A stretch of DNA of 64,000 nucleotides from positions 100,174,976 to 100,238,975 of the forward strand of contig CM056742.1 of assembly GCA_029851415.1 (NCBI GenBank). The letters are read 5' to 3'. This stretch comes from Eretmocerus hayati. Taxonomy: Eukaryota; Arthropoda; Insecta; Hymenoptera; Aphelinidae. How positions within the stretch are numbered: position 1 is the stretch's first letter; each line of letters begins with the position of its first letter. Below are positions 40,982-54,000 of this stretch, piece by piece. The notes below the pieces were generated by a model, which worked only from the letters and a program-made list of their open reading frames with translations, was not told the origin of the DNA and ran no database searches. Made by a program: the position numbers and the translations under genes.

Positions 40982-43900
40982 GAATTCGTGATTTTGCACC
41001 AATTCGCAGTGATTTGTGTGACCTCTCGCCTCGAAGCTCGTTCTGGACACTCTCAAAGTCCCGCAGGTGTATCCACGCACTTTTGGGACACGGCAAATGA
41101 TAGGTGGATGATGGACAAAGGTAGTCCAGGTACTTTCAATGTGGCACATTTGCGTTTACACCCCAAGAATTCTTGATTTTGCACCAATTCGCAGTGATTT
41201 GTGTGACCTCTCGCCTCGAAGCTCGTTCTAGACGCTCTCAAAGTCCCGCAGGTGTATCCAGGCACTTTTGGGACACGGCAAATGATAGGTGGATGATGTA
41301 CAAAGGTAGTCCAGGTACTTTCAATGTGGCACATTTGCGTTTACACCCCACGAATTTGTGATTTTGCACAAATTCGCAGTGATTTGTGTGACCTCTCGCC
41401 TCGAAGCTCGTTCTGGACACTCTCAAAGTCCCGCAGGTGTATCCACGCACTTTTGGGACACGGCAAATGATAGGTGAATGATGGACGAAGGTAGTCCAGG
41501 TACTTTCAATGTGGCACATTTGCGTTTACACCCCACGAATTTGTGATTTTGCACAAATTCGCAGTGATTTGTGTGACCTCTCGCCTCGAAGCTCGTTCTG
41601 GACACTCTCAAAGTCCCGCAGGTGTATCCACGCACTTTTGGGACACGGCAAATGATAGGTGGGAGATGAACAAAGGTACTCCAGGTACTTTCAATGTGGC
41701 ACATTTGCGTTTACACCCCGAGGATTCATGATTTTTTGCCAATATGCGGTGATTCGTGTGACCTCTCGTCTCGAAGCTCGTTCTAGACGCTCTCAAAGTC
41801 CCGCAGGTGTATCCACCCACTTCCGGGACACGGCAAATGATAGGTGGATGATGTACGTAGGTAGTCCAGGTACTTTCAATGTGGCACATTTGCGTTTACA
41901 CCCCAAGAATTCGTGATTTTGCACCAATTCGCATTGATTTGTGTGACCTCTCGCCTCGAAGCTCGTTCTGGACACTCTCAAAGTCCCGCAGGTGTATCCA
42001 CGCACTTTTGGGACACGGCAAATGATAGGTGAATGATGGACAAAGGTAGTCCAGGTACTTCCAATGTGGCACATTTGCGTTTACACCCCAAGAATTCGTG
42101 ATTTTGCACCAATTCGCAGTGATTTGTGTGACCTCTCGCCTCGAAGCTCGTTCGAGACACTCTCAAAGTCCCGCAGGTGTATCCACGCACTATTAGGACA
42201 CGGCAAATGATAGGTGGATGATGTACAAAGGTAGTCCAGGTACTTTCAATGTGGCACATTTTCGTTTACACCCCGAGAATTCATGATTTTGCACCAATTC
42301 GCAGTGATTTGTGTGACCTCTCGCCTCGAAGCTCGTTCTAGACGCTCTTAAAGTCCCGCAGGTGTATCCACGCACTTTTGGGACACGGCAAATGATAGGT
42401 GGATGATGAACAAAGGTAGTCCAGGTACTTTCAATGTGGCACATTTGCGTTTACACCCCAAGAATTCGTGATTTTGCACCAATTCGCAGTGATTTGTGTG
42501 ACCTCTCGCCTCGAAGCTCGTTCTAGACACTCTCAAAGTCCCGCAGGTGTATCCACGCACTTTTGGGACACGGAAAATGATAGGTGGATGATGGACAAAG
42601 GTAGTCCAGGTACTTTCGATGTGGCACATTTGCGTTTACACCCCGAGAATTCATGATTTTGCACCAATTCGCAGTGATTTGTGTGACCTCTCGCCTCGAA
42701 GCTCGTTCTAGACGCTCTTAAAGTCCCGCAGGTGTATCCACGCACTTTTGGGACACGGCAAATGATAGGTGGATGATGTACAAAGGTAGTCCAGGTACTT
42801 TTAATGTGGCACATTTGCGTTTACACCCCAAGAATTCGTGATTTTGCACCAATTCGCAGTGATTTGTGTGACCTCTCGCCTCGAAGCTCGTTCTAGACAC
42901 TCTCAAAGTCCCGCAGGTGTGTTCACAGACTTTTGGGACACGGCAAATGATAGGTGGATGATGGACAAAGGTAGTCCAGGTACTTTCAATGTGGCACATT
43001 TGCGTTTACACCCCAAGATTCCGTGATTTTGCACCAATTCGCAGTTATTTGTGTGACCCTTCGCCTCGAAGCTCGTTCTAGACGCTCTCAAAGTCCCGCA
43101 GGTGTATCCACGCACTTTCGGGACACGGCAAATGATAGGTGGATGATGTACAAAGGTAGTCCAGGTACTTCCAATGTGGCACATTTGCGTTTAGACCCCG
43201 AGAATTCATGATTTTTTGCCAATATGCGGTGATTCGTGTGACCTCTCGTCTCGAAGCTCGTTCTAGACGCTCTCAAAGTCCCGCAGGAGTATCCACGCAC
43301 TTTTGGGACACGGCAAATGATAGGTGGATGATGTACAAACGTAGTCCAGGTACTTTCAATGTGGCACATTTGCGTTTACACCCCAAGAATTCGTAATTTT
43401 GCACCAATTCGCAGTGATTTGTGTGACCCTTCGTCTCGAAGCTCGTTCTAGACGCTCTCAAAGTCCCGCAGGTGTATCCACGCACATTTGGGACACGGCA
43501 AATGATGGGTGGATGATGTACAAAGGTAGTCCAGGTACTTTCAATGTGGCACATTTGCGTTTACACCCCAAGAATTCGTGATTTTGCACCAATTCGCAGT
43601 GATTTGTGTGACCTCTCGCCTCGAAGCTCGTTCTAGACACTCTCAAAGTCCCGCAGGTGTGTTCACAGACTTTTGGGACACGGCAAATGATGGGTGGATG
43701 ATGTACAAAGGTAGTCCAGGTACTTTCAATGTGGCACATTTTCGTTTACACCCCGAGAATTCATGATTTTGCACCAATTCGCAGTGATTTGTGTGACCTC
43801 TCGCATCGAAGCTCGTTCTAGACGCTCTTAAAGTCCCGCAGGTGTATCCACGCACTTTTGGGACACGGCAAATGATAGGTGGATGATGTACAAAGGTAGT

Positions 43901-44499
43901 CCAGGTACTTTCAATGTGGCACATTTGCGTTTACACCCCAAGAATTCGTGATTTTGCACCAATTCGCAGTGATTTGTGTGACCTCTCGCCTCGAAGCTCG
44001 TTCTAGACACTCTCAAAGTCCCGCAGGTGTGTTCACAGACTTTTGGGACACGGCAAATGATAGGTGGATGATGGACAAAGGTAGTCCAGGTACTTTCAAT
44101 GTGGCACATTCGCGTTTACACCCCGAGAATTCATGATTTTTTGCCAATATGCGGTGATTCATGTGACCTCTCGTCTCGAAGCTCGTTCTGGACGCTCTCA
44201 AAGTCCCGCAGGTGTATCCACGCCCTTTTGGGACACGGCAAATGATAGGTGGATGATGTACAAAGGTAGTCGAGGTACTTCCAATGTGGCACGTTTGCGT
44301 TTACACCCCGAGAATTCATGATTTTATGCCAATATGCGGTGATTCGTGTGACCTCTCGTCTCGAAGCTCGTTCTAGACGCTCTCAAAGTCCCGCAGGTGT
44401 ATCCACGCACTTTAGGGGAACGGCCCAATGATAGGTGGATGATGTACAAAAGGGGGGTCCAGGTACTTTCAATGTGGCACATTTGCGTTTACACCCCAA

Positions 44500-44663
44500 G
44501 AATTCGTGATTTTGCACCAATTCGCAGTGATTTGTGTGACCTCTCGCCTCGAAGCTCGTTCTGGACACTCTCAAAGTCCCGCAAGTGTATCCACGCACTT
44601 TTGGGACACGGCAAATGATAGTCCAGGTACTTTCAATGTGGCACATTTGCGTTTACACCCCAC
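44500..44663 (+). repeat. 164-bp satellite monomer with 21-bp deletion
   Basis: This unit reads GGCAAATGATAGTCCAGGTAC at 44611, missing 21 bp between GATAG and TCCAGG. The deletion ends share the short direct repeat TAG, typical of slippage or end joining at microhomology. It follows directly after the 188-bp marker monomer. Copies are at 47072-47235 and 52049-52212, carried by the 2,572-bp and 4,977-bp duplications. The equivalent monomer after the marker at 40982 is undeleted. Confidence 0.88.
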
Positions 44664-46379
44664 GAATTTGTGATTTTGCACAAATTCGCAGTGATTTGTG
44701 TGACCTCTCGCCTCGAAGCTCGTTCTGGACACTCTCAAAGTCCCGCAGGTGTATCCACGCACTTTTGGGACACGGCAAATGATAGGCGAATGATGGACGA
44801 AGGTAGTCCAGGTACTTTCAATGTGGCACATTTGCGTTTACACCCCAAGTTTTCGTGATTTTGCACCAATTCGCAGTGATTTGTGTGACCTCTCGCCTCG
44901 AAGCTCGTTCTAGACGCTCTTAAAGTCCCGCAGGTGTATCCACGCACTTTTGGGACACGGAAAATGATAGGTGGATGATGGACAAAGGTAGTCCAGGTAC
45001 TTTCGATGTGGCACATTTGCGTTTACACCCCGAGAATTCATGATTTTGCACCAATTCGCAGTGATTTGTGTGACCTCTCGCCTCGAAGCTCGTTCTAGAC
45101 ACTCTCAAAGTCCCGCAGGTGTATCCACGCACTTTTGGGACACGGAAAATGATAGGTGGATGATGGACAAAGGTAGTCCAGGTACTTTCGATGTGGCACA
45201 TTTGCGTTTACACCCCGAGAATTCATGATTTTGCACCAATTCGCAGTGATTTGTGTGACCTCTCGCCTCGAAGCTCGTTCTAGACGCTCTTAAAGTCCCG
45301 CAGGTGTATCCACGCACTTTTGGGACACGGCAAATGATAGGTGGATGATGTACAAAGGTAGTCCAGGTACTTTTAATGTGGCACATTTGCGTTTACACCC
45401 CAAGAATTCGTGATTTTGCACCAATTCGCAGTGATTTGTGTGACCTCTCGCCTCGAAGCTCGTTCTAGACACTCTCAAAGTCCCGCAGGTGTGTTCACAG
45501 ACTTTTGGGACACGGCAAATGATAGGTGGATGATGGACAAAGGTAGTCCAGGTACTTTCAATGTGGCACATTTGCGTTTACACCCCAAGATTCCGTGATT
45601 TTGCACCAATTCGCAGTTATTTGTGTGACCCTTCGCCTCGAAGCTCGTTCTAGACGCTCTCAAAGTCCCGCAGGTGTATCCACGCACTTTCGGGACACGG
45701 CAAATGATAGGTGGATGATGTACAAAGGTAGTCCAGGTACTTCCAATGTGGCACATTTGCGTTTAGACCCCGAGAATTCATGATTTTTTGCCAATATGCG
45801 GTGATTCGTGTGACCTCTCGTCTCGAAGCTCGTTCTAGACGCTCTCAAAGTCCCGCAGGAGTATCCACGCACTTTTGGGACACGGCAAATGATAGGTGGA
45901 TGATGTACAAACGTAGTCCAGGTACTTTCAATGTGGCACATTTGCGTTTACACCCCAAGAATTCGTAATTTTGCACCAATTCGCAGTGATTTGTGTGACC
46001 CTTCGTCTCGAAGCTCGTTCTAGACGCTCTCAAAGTCCCGCAGGTGTATCCACGCACATTTGGGACACGGCAAATGATGGGTGGATGATGTACAAAGGTA
46101 GTCCAGGTACTTTCAATGTGGCACATTTGCGTTTACACCCCAAGAATTCGTGATTTTGCACCAATTCGCAGTGATTTGTGTGACCTCTCGCCTCGAAGCT
46201 CGTTCTAGACACTCTCAAAGTCCCGCAGGTGTGTTCACAGACTTTTGGGACACGGCAAATGATGGGTGGATGATGTACAAAGGTAGTCCAGGTACTTTCA
46301 ATGTGGCACATTTTCGTTTACACCCCGAGAATTCATGATTTTGCACCAATTCGCAGTGATTTGTGTGACCTCTCGCATC

Positions 46380-49020
46380 GAAGCTCGTTCTAGACGCTCT
46401 TAAAGTCCCGCAGGTGTATCCACGCACTTTTGGGACACGGCAAATGATAGGTGGATGATGTACAAAGGTAGTCCAGGTACTTTCAATGTGGCACATTTGC
46501 GTTTACACCCCAAGAATTCGTGATTTTGCACCAATTCGCAGTGATTTGTGTGACCTCTCGCCTCGAAGCTCGTTCTAGACACTCTCAAAGTCCCGCAGGT
46601 GTGTTCACAGACTTTTGGGACACGGCAAATGATAGGTGGATGATGGACAAAGGTAGTCCAGGTACTTTCAATGTGGCACATTCGCGTTTACACCCCGAGA
46701 ATTCATGATTTTTTGCCAATATGCGGTGATTCATGTGACCTCTCGTCTCGAAGCTCGTTCTGGACGCTCTCAAAGTCCCGCAGGTGTATCCACGCCCTTT
46801 TGGGACACGGCAAATGATAGGTGGATGATGTACAAAGGTAGTCGAGGTACTTCCAATGTGGCACGTTTGCGTTTACACCCCGAGAATTCATGATTTTATG
46901 CCAATATGCGGTGATTCGTGTGACCTCTCGTCTCGAAGCTCGTTCTAGACGCTCTCAAAGTCCCGCAGGTGTATCCACGCACTTTAGGGGAACGGCCCAA
47001 TGATAGGTGGATGATGTACAAAAGGGGGGTCCAGGTACTTTCAATGTGGCACATTTGCGTTTACACCCCAAGAATTCGTGATTTTGCACCAATTCGCAGT
47101 GATTTGTGTGACCTCTCGCCTCGAAGCTCGTTCTGGACACTCTCAAAGTCCCGCAAGTGTATCCACGCACTTTTGGGACACGGCAAATGATAGTCCAGGT
47201 ACTTTCAATGTGGCACATTTGCGTTTACACCCCACGAATTTGTGATTTTGCACAAATTCGCAGTGATTTGTGTGACCTCTCGCCTCGAAGCTCGTTCTGG
47301 ACACTCTCAAAGTCCCGCAGGTGTATCCACGCACTTTTGGGACACGGCAAATGATAGGCGAATGATGGACGAAGGTAGTCCAGGTACTTTCAATGTGGCA
47401 CATTTGCGTTTACACCCCAAGTTTTCGTGATTTTGCACCAATTCGCAGTGATTTGTGTGACCTCTCGCCTCGAAGCTCGTTCTAGACACTCTCAAAGTCC
47501 CGCAGGTGTGTCCACGCACTTTTGGGACACGGCAAATGATAGGTGGGAGATGAACAAAGGTACTCCAGGTACTTTCAATGTGGCACATTTGCGTTTACAC
47601 CCCGAGGATTCATGATTTTTTGCCAATATGCGGTGATTCGTGTGACCTCTCGTCTCGAAGCTCGTTCTAGACGCTCTCAAAGTCCCGCAGGTGTATCCAC
47701 CCACTTCCGGGACACGGCAAATGATAGGTGGATGATGTACGTAGGTAGTCCAGGTACTTTCAATGTGGCACATTTGCGTTTACACCCCAAGAATTCGTGA
47801 TTTTGCACCAATTCGCAGTGATTTGTGTGACCTCTCGCCTCGAAGCTCGTTCTGGACACTCTCAAAGTCCCGCAGGTGTATCCACGCACTTTTGGGACAC
47901 GGCAAATGATAGGTGAATGATGGACAAAGGTAGTCCAGGTACTTCCAATGTGGCACATTTGCGTTTACACCCCAAGAATTCGTGATTTTGCACCAATTCG
48001 CAGTGATTTGTGTGACCTCTCGCCTCGAAGCTCGTTCGAGACACTCTCAAAGTCCCGCAGGTGTATCCACGCACTATTAGGACACGGCAAATGATAGGTG
48101 GATGATGTACAAAGGTAGTCCAGGTACTTTCAATGTGGCACATTTGCGTTTACACCCCGAGAATTCCTGATTTTGCACCAATTCGCAGTGATTTGTGTGA
48201 CCTCTCGCCTCGAAGCTCGTTCGAGACACTCTCAAAGTCCCGCAGGTGTATCCACGCACTTTTAGGACACGGCAAATGATAGGTGGATGATGAACAAAGG
48301 TACTCCAGGTACTTTCAATGTGGCACATTTGCGTTTACACCCCGAGAATTCATGATTTTCTGCCAATATGCGGTGATTCGTGTGACCTCTCGTCTCGAAG
48401 CTCGTTCTAGACGCTCTCAAAGTCCTGCAGGTGTATCCACGCACTTTTGGGACACGGCAAAGGATAGGTGTATGATGTACAAAGGTAGTCCAGGTACTTT
48501 CAATGTGGCACATTTGCGTTTACACCCCACGAATTTGTGATTTTCCACCAATTCGCAGTGATTTGTGTGACCTCTGGCCTCGAAGCTCGTTCTGGACACT
48601 CTCAAAGTCCCGCAGGTGTATCCACGCACTTTTGGGATACGGCAAATGATAGGTAGATGATGGACGAAGGTAGTCCAGGTACTTTCAATGTGGCACATTT
48701 GCGTTTACACCCCAAGAATTCGTGATTTTGCACCAATTAGCAGTGATTTGTGTGACCTCTCGCCTCGAAGCTCGTTGTAGACACTCTCAAAGTCCCGCAG
48801 GTGTATCCCCGCACTCTTGGGACACGGCAAATGATAGGTGGATGATGGACAAAGGTAGTCCAGGTACTTTCAATGTGGCACATTTGCGTTTACACCCCAA
48901 GATTCCGTGATTTTGCACCAATTCGCAGTGATTTGTGTGACCCTTCGCCTCGAAGCTCGTTCTAGACGCTCTCAAAGTCCCGCAGGTGTATGCACGCACT
49001 TTTGGGACACGGCAAATGAT
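46380..49020 (+). repeat. Left copy of 2.6-kb block (offset 4,977 bp)
   Basis: Matches 51357-53997 at 4,977 bp, with nearly no differences apart from single bases such as GGTGTATGATG at 48468 against GGTGGATGATG at 53445. The right edge is where this copy continues with GGTGGGAGATG and the other with GCTGGATGATGCC. Confidence 0.86.
47072..47235 (+). repeat. Second copy of the 164-bp deleted monomer
   Basis: Same 21-bp deletion as at 44500, exactly 2,572 bp downstream, again preceded by the 188-bp marker monomer (46884). It has CCCGCAAGTGTATCC in common with the first copy. Confidence 0.86.
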
Positions 49021-51050
49021 AGGTGGGAGATGAACAAAGGTACTCTAGGTACTTTCAATGTGGCACATTTGCGTTTACACCCCGAGGATTCATGATTTTT
49101 TGCCAATATGCGGTGATTCGTGTGACCTCTCGTCTCGAAGCTCGTTCTAGACGCTCTCAAAGTCCCGCAGGTGTATCCACCCACTTCCGGGACACGGCAA
49201 ATGATAGGTGGATGATGTACGTAGGTAGTCCAGGTACTTTCAATGTGGCACATTTGCGTTTACACCCCAAGAATTCGTGATTTTGCACCAATTCGCATTG
49301 ATTTGTGTGACCTCTCGCCTCGAAGCTCGTTCTGGACACTCTCAAAGTCCCGCAGGTGTATCCACGCACTTTTGGGACACGGCAAATGATAGGTGAATGA
49401 TGGACAAAGGTAGTCCAGGTACTTCCAATGTGGCACATTTGCGTTTACACCCCAAGAATTCGTGATTTTGCACCAATTCGCAGTGATTTGTGTGACCTCT
49501 CGCCTCGAAGCTCGTTCGAGACACTCTCAAAGTCCCGCAGGTGTATCCACGCACTATTAGGACACGGCAAATGATAGGTGGATGATGTACAAAGGTAGTC
49601 CAGGTACTTTCAATGTGGCACATTTTCGTTTACACCCCGAGAATTCATGATTTTGCACCAATTCGCAGTGATTTGTGTGACCTCTCGCCTCGAAGCTCGT
49701 TCTAGACGCTCTTAAAGTCCCGCAGGTGTATCCACGCACTTTTGGGACACGGCAAATGATAGGTGGATGATGAACAAAGGTAGTCCAGGTACTTTCAATG
49801 TGGCACATTTGCGTTTACACCCCAAGAATTCGTGATTTTGCACCAATTCGCAGTGATTTGTGTGACCTCTCGCCTCGAAGCTCGTTCTAGACACTCTCAA
49901 AGTCCCGCAGGTGTATCCACGCACTTTTGGGACACGGAAAATGATAGGTGGATGATGGACAAAGGTAGTCCAGGTACTTTCGATGTGGCACATTTGCGTT
50001 TACACCCCGAGAATTCATGATTTTGCACCAATTCGCAGTGATTTGTGTGACCTCTCGCCTCGAAGCTCGTTCTAGACGCTCTTAAAGTCCCGCAGGTGTA
50101 TCCACGCACTTTTGGGACACGGCAAATGATAGGTGGATGATGTACAAAGGTAGTCCAGGTACTTTTAATGTGGCACATTTGCGTTTACACCCCAAGAATT
50201 CGTGATTTTGCACCAATTCGCAGTGATTTGTGTGACCTCTCGCCTCGAAGCTCGTTCTAGACACTCTCAAAGTCCCGCAGGTGTGTTCACAGACTTTTGG
50301 GACACGGCAAATGATAGGTGGATGATGGACAAAGGTAGTCCAGGTACTTTCAATGTGGCACATTTGCGTTTACACCCCAAGATTCCGTGATTTTGCACCA
50401 ATTCGCAGTTATTTGTGTGACCCTTCGCCTCGAAGCTCGTTCTAGACGCTCTCAAAGTCCCGCAGGTGTATCCACGCACTTTCGGGACACGGCAAATGAT
50501 AGGTGGATGATGTACAAAGGTAGTCCAGGTACTTCCAATGTGGCACATTTGCGTTTAGACCCCGAGAATTCATGATTTTTTGCCAATATGCGGTGATTCG
50601 TGTGACCTCTCGTCTCGAAGCTCGTTCTAGACGCTCTCAAAGTCCCGCAGGAGTATCCACGCACTTTTGGGACACGGCAAATGATAGGTGGATGATGTAC
50701 AAACGTAGTCCAGGTACTTTCAATGTGGCACATTTGCGTTTACACCCCAAGAATTCGTAATTTTGCACCAATTCGCAGTGATTTGTGTGACCCTTCGTCT
50801 CGAAGCTCGTTCTAGACGCTCTCAAAGTCCCGCAGGTGTATCCACGCACATTTGGGACACGGCAAATGATGGGTGGATGATGTACAAAGGTAGTCCAGGT
50901 ACTTTCAATGTGGCACATTTGCGTTTACACCCCAAGAATTCGTGATTTTGCACCAATTCGCAGTGATTTGTGTGACCTCTCGCCTCGAAGCTCGTTCTAG
51001 ACACTCTCAAAGTCCCGCAGGTGTGTTCACAGACTTTTGGGACACGGCAA
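49010..51050 (+). repeat. Duplicate of 41.65-43.69 kb (offset 7,364 bp)
   Basis: Matches 41646-43686 at 7,364 bp. Shared markers include CACCCACTTCCGGG, GTACGTAGGTAG, GCATTGATTTG, CACTATTAGGACACGG and the GAAAATGATAGG monomer. With the 2,572- and 4,977-bp duplications it shows that 41.6-54.0 kb was built by overlapping duplication steps. Confidence 0.85.
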
Positions 51051-51359
51051 ATGATAGGTGGATGATGGACAAAGGTAGTCCAGGTACTTTCAATGTGGCA
51101 CATTTGCGTTTACACCCCAAGATTCCGTGATTTTGCACCAATTCGCAGTGATTTGTGTGACCCTCCGCCTCGAAGCTCGTTCTAGACGCTCTCAAAGTCC
51201 CGCAGGTGTATCCACGCACATTTGGGACACGGCAAATGATGGGTGGATGATGTACAAAGGTAGTCCAGGTACTTTCAATGTGGCACATTTTCGTTTACAC
51301 CCCGAGAATTCATGATTTTGCACCAATTCGCAGTGATTTGTGTGACCTCTCGCCTCGAA

Positions 51360-54000
51360 GCTCGTTCTAGACGCTCTTAAAGTCCCGCAGGTGTATCCAC
51401 GCACTTTTGGGACACGGCAAATGATAGGTGGATGATGTACAAAGGTAGTCCAGGTACTTTCAATGTGGCACATTTGCGTTTACACCCCAAGAATTCGTGA
51501 TTTTGCACCAATTCGCAGTGATTTGTGTGACCTCTCGCCTCGAAGCTCGTTCTAGACACTCTCAAAGTCCCGCAGGTGTGTTCACAGACTTTTGGGACAC
51601 GGCAAATGATAGGTGGATGATGGACAAAGGTAGTCCAGGTACTTTCAATGTGGCACATTCGCGTTTACACCCCGAGAATTCATGATTTTTTGCCAATATG
51701 CGGTGATTCATGTGACCTCTCGTCTCGAAGCTCGTTCTGGACGCTCTCAAAGTCCCGCAGGTGTATCCACGCCCTTTTGGGACACGGCAAATGATAGGTG
51801 GATGATGTACAAAGGTAGTCGAGGTACTTCCAATGTGGCACGTTTGCGTTTACACCCCGAGAATTCATGATTTTATGCCAATATGCGGTGATTCGTGTGA
51901 CCTCTCGTCTCGAAGCTCGTTCTAGACGCTCTCAAAGTCCCGCAGGTGTATCCACGCACTTTAGGGGAACGGCCCAATGATAGGTGGATGATGTACAAAA
52001 GGGGGGTCCAGGTACTTTCAATGTGGCACATTTGCGTTTACACCCCAAGAATTCGTGATTTTGCACCAATTCGCAGTGATTTGTGTGACCTCTCGCCTCG
52101 AAGCTCGTTCTGGACACTCTCAAAGTCCCGCAAGTGTATCCACGCACTTTTGGGACACGGCAAATGATAGTCCAGGTACTTTCAATGTGGCACATTTGCG
52201 TTTACACCCCACGAATTTGTGATTTTGCACAAATTCGCAGTGATTTGTGTGACCTCTCGCCTCGAAGCTCGTTCTGGACACTCTCAAAGTCCCGCAGGTG
52301 TATCCACGCACTTTTGGGACACGGCAAATGATAGGCGAATGATGGACGAAGGTAGTCCAGGTACTTTCAATGTGGCACATTTGCGTTTACACCCCAAGTT
52401 TTCGTGATTTTGCACCAATTCGCAGTGATTTGTGTGACCTCTCGCCTCGAAGCTCGTTCTAGACACTCTCAAAGTCCCGCAGGTGTGTCCACGCACTTTT
52501 GGGACACGGCAAATGATAGGTGGGAGATGAACAAAGGTACTCCAGGTACTTTCAATGTGGCACATTTGCGTTTACACCCCGAGGATTCATGATTTTTTGC
52601 CAATATGCGGTGATTCGTGTGACCTCTCGTCTCGAAGCTCGTTCTAGACGCTCTCAAAGTCCCGCAGGTGTATCCACCCACTTCCGGGACACGGCAAATG
52701 ATAGGTGGATGATGTACGTAGGTAGTCCAGGTACTTTCAATGTGGCACATTTGCGTTTACACCCCAAGAATTCGTGATTTTGCACCAATTCGCAGTGATT
52801 TGTGTGACCTCTCGCCTCGAAGCTCGTTCTGGACACTCTCAAAGTCCCGCAGGTGTATCCACGCACTTTTGGGACACGGCAAATGATAGGTGAATGATGG
52901 ACAAAGGTAGTCCAGGTACTTCCAATGTGGCACATTTGCGTTTACACCCCAAGAATTCGTGATTTTGCACCAATTCGCAGTGATTTGTGTGACCTCTCGC
53001 CTCGAAGCTCGTTCGAGACACTCTCAAAGTCCCGCAGGTGTATCCACGCACTATTAGGACACGGCAAATGATAGGTGGATGATGTACAAAGGTAGTCCAG
53101 GTACTTTCAATGTGGCACATTTGCGTTTACACCCCGAGAATTCCTGATTTTGCACCAATTCGCAGTGATTTGTGTGACCTCTCGCCTCGAAGCTCGTTCG
53201 AGACACTCTCAAAGTCCCGCAGGTGTATCCACGCACTTTTAGGACACGGCAAATGATAGGTGGATGATGAACAAAGGTACTCCAGGTACTTTCAATGTGG
53301 CACATTTGCGTTTACACCCCGAGAATTCATGATTTTCTGCCAATATGCGGTGATTCGTGTGACCTCTCGTCTCGAAGCTCGTTCTAGACGCTCTCAAAGT
53401 CCTGCAGGTGTATCCACGCACTTTTGGGACACGGCAAAGGATAGGTGGATGATGTACAAAGGTAGTCCAGGTACTTTCAATGTGGCACATTTGCGTTTAC
53501 ACCCCACGAATTTGTGATTTTCCACCAATTCGCAGTGATTTGTGTGACCTCTGGCCTCGAAGCTCGTTCTGGACACTCTCAAAGTCCCGCAGGTGTATCC
53601 ACGCACTTTTGGGATACGGCAAATGATAGGTAGATGATGGACGAAGGTAGTCCAGGTACTTTCAATGTGGCACATTTGCGTTTACACCCCAAGAATTCGT
53701 GATTTTGCACCAATTAGCAGTGATTTGTGTGACCTCTCGCCTCGAAGCTCGTTGTAGACACTCTCAAAGTCCCGCAGGTGTATCCCCGCACTCTTGGGAC
53801 ACGGCAAATGATAGGTGGATGATGGACAAAGGTAGTCCAGGTACTTTCAATGTGGCACATTTGCGTTTACACCCCAAGATTCCGTGATTTTGCACCAATT
53901 CGCAGTGATTTGTGTGACCCTTCGCCTCGAAGCTCGTTCTAGACGCTCTCAAAGTCCCGCAGGTGTATGCACGCACTTTTGGGACACGGCAAATGATAGC
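51360..54000 (+). repeat. Right copy of 2.6-kb block (offset 4,977 bp)
   Basis: Second copy of 46.38-49.02 kb, including the 188-bp marker monomer (51861), the 164-bp deleted monomer (52049), and the GGTGGGAGATG and TTTTCTGCCAATATG monomers in the same order. Confidence 0.86.
52049..52212 (+). repeat. Third copy of the 164-bp deleted monomer
   Basis: Same deletion, exactly 4,977 bp downstream of the copy at 47072, within the larger 46.38-49.02 to 51.36-54.00 kb duplication. Confidence 0.86.

Larger units (their letters stand above)
42480..47484 (+). repeat. 2,572-bp-offset tandem duplication
   Basis: 42.48-44.91 kb matches 45.05-47.48 kb at an offset of 2,572 bp. This equals 14 x 185 (2,590) minus the 21-bp deletion in one monomer plus 3 bp in the 188-bp marker monomer. 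The agreement of the arithmetic confirms the tract is an in-register duplication. Shared details include GTGTTCACAGAC, GCAGTTATTTG, CTCGCATCG and CACGCCCTTTTGGG. Confidence 0.87.
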
